NCBI GenBank assembly: GCA_030695785.1
Contig: JAUYPR010000064.1
Span: 1 to 8,665, forward strand
DNA: 8,665 nucleotides
Source of the DNA: a bacterium
GTDB lineage: Bacteria > Patescibacteriota > Microgenomatia > JAUYPR01
Direction: 5' to 3'
Position 1 is the first letter of the stretch, and every line of letters starts with the position of its first letter. Positions 6,491 to 8,665 of the stretch are shown here, one piece after another. A model generated the notes under the pieces. The model saw only the letters and a program-made list of their open reading frames with translations. It searched no databases and was not told the DNA's origin. Made by a program: the position numbers and the translations under genes.

Positions 6491-7030
6491 TTAGGCAGAT
6501 TTCGAGGCTGATTGCTGTTGGATAATTTGGAGATTTCTTTTCTCGAGAATGCGAGAGTCTTTTTTTGCTTCTTGCAGTCTCTCAATAGATGGGAGAAGCA
6601 GTTCTCCAAAAGAGAGTGCTGTGCCTATTCCGCCTAGCACGATAGCGAGAAAGTCTCTTGTAATTCTTCCAACCTCAGAATGTTTTTGAGAGTCTCTTGC
6701 TGTGAGCATATTTCTTATTTCTTCCCGCATCTTCAGTTGCTCGGGAGTATTGACGACAACATCGGAAACATTCGGACCTGGAATGGTATCTTTTCCTGCA
6801 TAGACTTCTTTTAACGCCTGATCGACCCTTTGATTTTGTTCTGTGCTAAGATGCATTCCGTCAATGAACCCGGTAGCAGCTATGACCGCAGAAATCGAAG
6901 CAGCACTAACACTTTTTAATAGCATCCTCCTTGAGGAAGCTATTTGCTTTCGGAGTTCTTGTTCTTCAAGAATGCTTTGAAGTAGTTCTGTTTTTACGGG
7001 ATCTTGAGCTGGTGTTCTTTCACGGTTCAT
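6491..7030 (-). CDS. Two-helix membrane protein with twin-arginine-like motif, unknown function
   Basis: I recognise no family in this 179-aa protein. It has a charged N-terminus with a probable amphipathic or coiled stretch (about 11-31), then S-R-R-M-L-L-K at 33-39 directly before a hydrophobic segment (40-56, SVSAASISAVIAATGFI). This fits the Tat signal pattern S-R-R-x-F/L-L-K but could equally be a positive-inside membrane anchor. A polar region (57-125) is followed by a second hydrophobic segment (about 127-147, FLAIVLGGIGTALSFGELLLP) and a charged, Q-rich coil-like tail (148-179). The ATG at 7030 is fixed by an upstream in-frame TGA at 7052-7054. It has its own promoter within the 3' end of pheT and starts only 13 bp from the pheT stop. 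The hydrolase-like gene follows 28 bp downstream, so the two are probably co-transcribed. Composition is AT-rich relative to the flanks. Confidence 0.75.
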   Translation of the reverse strand: MNRERTPAQDPVKTELLQSILEEQELRKQIASSRRMLLKSVSAASISAVIAATGFIDGMHLSTEQNQRVDQALKEVYAGKDTIPGPNVSDVVVNTPEQLKMREEIRNMLTARDSQKHSEVGRITRDFLAIVLGGIGTALSFGELLLPSIERLQEAKKDSRILEKRNLQIIQQQSASKSA

Positions 7031-7037
7031 AGTGATA

Positions 7038-7066
7038 ATTATACTATCTTTTCAAGAGTTTTTCAG
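7038..7066 (-). promoter_or_regulatory. Predicted strong, leaderless promoter of the membrane-protein gene
   Basis: A perfect TATAAT -10 on the minus strand (7043-7038) follows CTGAAA (7066-7061, 4 of 6 to TTGACA) after a 17-nt spacer. The -10 ends 7 nt before the ATG at 7030, so transcription should begin at or one base from the start codon. The -35 and spacer lie inside the last codons of pheT. The surrounding 11 bases match the tyrS -10 region at 10 positions. Confidence 0.65.
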
Positions 7067-8665
7067 AAAGACGGCGGATACGGGCGCTGAAGTTTTGTTC
7101 GAGGGCAGTTATGATTTTTTCGCGGAGTGTGGTCAGTTCATTTTCCTTGAGCGTATGCGTCATGGATTGATATGTCACTCGGATCGTCACGGACTGCTTG
7201 CCGGCTGGAACACTTTTGCCAATAAAGATGTCAAGAAGATCAATGGCTGCAATCATTGGATCAAGACGTTGAAGTTTCGACCAGACATCGCCCAATGGGA
7301 TGTCGTTTTGAATGAAAAAGGAAATGTCTTCCCGTGCAGAAGGAAAGGGAGAGATTTTTTTGTAGAGCTGCTGTTTTGACAAACCGGCAACAACGGTGCC
7401 AAGGTCAATTTCTGCGTACCATATACCCGGCTCGACAGGTCCGAAAGACAATACTGCTCTCATATCCTGAGTGAGTGCCTCGAATGCGCCTTTGAAAAGG
7501 CGGAAATCCTTGTTTGTGGAGATGAGTCCGAGCCGTGTGATTTCGCAGAGCGTCGCTTTGTTGTTGGTGGGTTGCCAACACATGCCGATTTCGAAAAGCT
7601 GGACAATCGACATGTGCTTTTGGTTGAGTTTAACTGCCCCGAGCAAACTTGGGAGGAGTGACGGACGCAAATAAGCATAATCTTTTGACATGGGATTTTG
7701 AACTGGAACTGCTTTGTCAATCGTCCAATGTGTCTGCTTGATTGTTTCTGCGGAGATCAACGTTGGACCAATGTGTTCGGTAAAGCCAAGACGGACAAGA
7801 AGGTCACGCACCTCGTCCGTTTTGTTTTCCTCAAAGAGCTCCTTCGGCATTGGAATCGGGCCAGTAGGGATTGTTTTTGGCAAATGGTTGAATCCAATCA
7901 TACGGCCGAGTTCTTCAGCGATATCTTCTTTGATTGCAATGTCGCGGCGGAATGATGGTGGGGTAATAACGAGGCTATCTTTTTTCTTTTGGACGTGAAA
8001 GCCAAGACTCATAAGAATCCGTGTCGCGGTTTGGAAACTGACGTCAATGCCAAGCACTATGTTGGATGTTGATAGCGGATAGATAATGACCGGTCGGGAA
8101 AATTTGACCAGCACGCGGTCCGCCATGCCGGACGTAACGGTCGCATCGGCGTGCTTTTTCAAAAGCTCGACCGCGCGCGCTAGTGCAAACGAAGGAGCGT
8201 CCATATCCAGTTTTTTTTCAAACCGGCCCGATGCCTCGGTCCGCAACCCCAACGCCTTGCTTGTCCGTCGAATGAGCACAGGATTGTAGATTGGACAATG
8301 GAGAAGGATACGCGTTGTTTTTTCGGTGATGCCGGACGACTTTCCGCCCATGAGCCCGGCAAGGTCAATCAACCCTTGTTTGTCCTCAATGACAATCGCG
8401 TCAGATAGCAACACCCGCATCTTACCGTCGAGCGTTATCAGCTGTTCTCCTTTTTTTGACCGCCTCATCGTCAACGGCGGGTGGATTGCATCCAGGTCAA
8501 ACGCGTGCAATGGGATGCCGAGCTCGAGCATCACATAATTCGTGATGTCTACCACGTTGTTGATTGGATGTATTCCAGAAAGACGGAGCCGGTGTTGGAT
8601 CAGTTGCGACGATGATTTGACGCGGATATCCTCGAGCACGACTGCGCAATACCGGGGGCAAATGG
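7044..8665 (-). CDS. pheT: Phenylalanyl-tRNA synthetase beta subunit (N-terminus beyond right edge)
   Basis: PheT pairs with PheS in an alpha2-beta2 enzyme that attaches phenylalanine to tRNA-Phe. The frame is open through the right edge; 539 residues are present, beginning ICPRYCAV, so the N-terminal part (usually a tRNA-binding domain and B1) is out of view. The B3/B4 editing domain (about 1-180) shows INNVVDITNYVMLELG, PLHAFD, LAGLMGGKSSGI and the signature GLRTEASGRFEKKLD (139-153). The B5 domain (about 195-270) contains TPPSFRRDIAIKEDIAEELG. The synthetase-like core carries VQNPMSKDYAYLRPSLLPSLL (best cited as NPMSKDY and LRPSLLPSLL, near 320-341). A C-terminal FDX-ACB anticodon-binding domain begins at PFPSAREDI (about 439) and ends with ARIRR, so the 3' end is complete. 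The gene stops with TAG at 7046-7044. The GTG at 8639 is an internal valine codon, not the start. pheS is expected upstream outside the window. Confidence 0.96.
   Translation of the reverse strand, partial: ICPRYCAVVLEDIRVKSSSQLIQHRLRLSGIHPINNVVDITNYVMLELGIPLHAFDLDAIHPPLTMRRSKKGEQLITLDGKMRVLLSDAIVIEDKQGLIDLAGLMGGKSSGITEKTTRILLHCPIYNPVLIRRTSKALGLRTEASGRFEKKLDMDAPSFALARAVELLKKHADATVTSGMADRVLVKFSRPVIIYPLSTSNIVLGIDVSFQTATRILMSLGFHVQKKKDSLVITPPSFRRDIAIKEDIAEELGRMIGFNHLPKTIPTGPIPMPKELFEENKTDEVRDLLVRLGFTEHIGPTLISAETIKQTHWTIDKAVPVQNPMSKDYAYLRPSLLPSLLGAVKLNQKHMSIVQLFEIGMCWQPTNNKATLCEITRLGLISTNKDFRLFKGAFEALTQDMRAVLSFGPVEPGIWYAEIDLGTVVAGLSKQQLYKKISPFPSAREDISFFIQNDIPLGDVWSKLQRLDPMIAAIDLLDIFIGKSVPAGKQSVTIRVTYQSMTHTLKENELTTLREKIITALEQNFSARIRRLSEKLLKR

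Noticed and set aside
6463..6609. N-terminal extension of the hydrolase-like gene to an ATG at 6609
   Set aside because: It would overlap the membrane-protein gene by 119 bp. The added residues are basic and featureless, and the fold-like region begins after the ATG at 6462.
6481..6700. Recurring AGTCTCT/AGAGAGTCT words that looked like a repeat cluster
   Set aside because: Spacing is irregular, the encoded protein shows no repeat, and the words fit chance recurrence in a CT-rich stretch.
8637..8639. GTG as a start for pheT
   Set aside because: The frame continues upstream as ICPRYCAV, which matches the B3 domain, so the gene runs off the right edge.

Overview
The window reads as a compact bacterial chromosome segment, most plausibly from a Patescibacteria/CPR-type lineage. 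The reasons are tight spacing of housekeeping genes, a short TyrRS, a bifunctional PBP with an added Ig-like tail, almost no intergenic DNA, and no Shine-Dalgarno sequence at any visible start. That taxonomic call is inference. Gene ends behave as the standard bacterial code (TAA, TAG and TGA all used as stops). I see no rRNA, tRNA, CRISPR array, insertion sequence or phage gene.

Layout. From 1 to 2988 there is a minus-strand operon read right to left: tyrS (tyrosyl-tRNA synthetase), a 33-residue single-membrane-helix microprotein that overlaps the tyrS stop by ATGA, and recG (branched-DNA helicase, running off the left edge). A 40-bp divergent promoter region (2989-3028) separates this from a plus-strand class A penicillin-binding protein gene (3029-5530). 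After a 26-bp convergent junction comes a visibly AT-richer minus-strand pair. It consists of a 179-aa two-helix membrane protein with a twin-arginine-like motif (6491-7030) and a 301-aa protein resembling the erythromycin-esterase/ChaN/TIKI hydrolase superfamily (5557-6462). At the right edge lies the 3' part of pheT on the minus strand (7044-8665, N-terminus outside).

How they fit together. tyrS and pheT serve translation, recG serves replication-fork rescue and recombination, and the PBP builds peptidoglycan. The pair at 5557-7030 is the accessory element. It has its own strong-looking promoter inside the 3' end of pheT, a different base composition and no housekeeping role I can name, so it is the best candidate for something undescribed. 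Two promoters (tyrS and the membrane-protein gene) share an almost identical -10 block placed 6-7 nt from the ATG, which predicts leaderless mRNAs.
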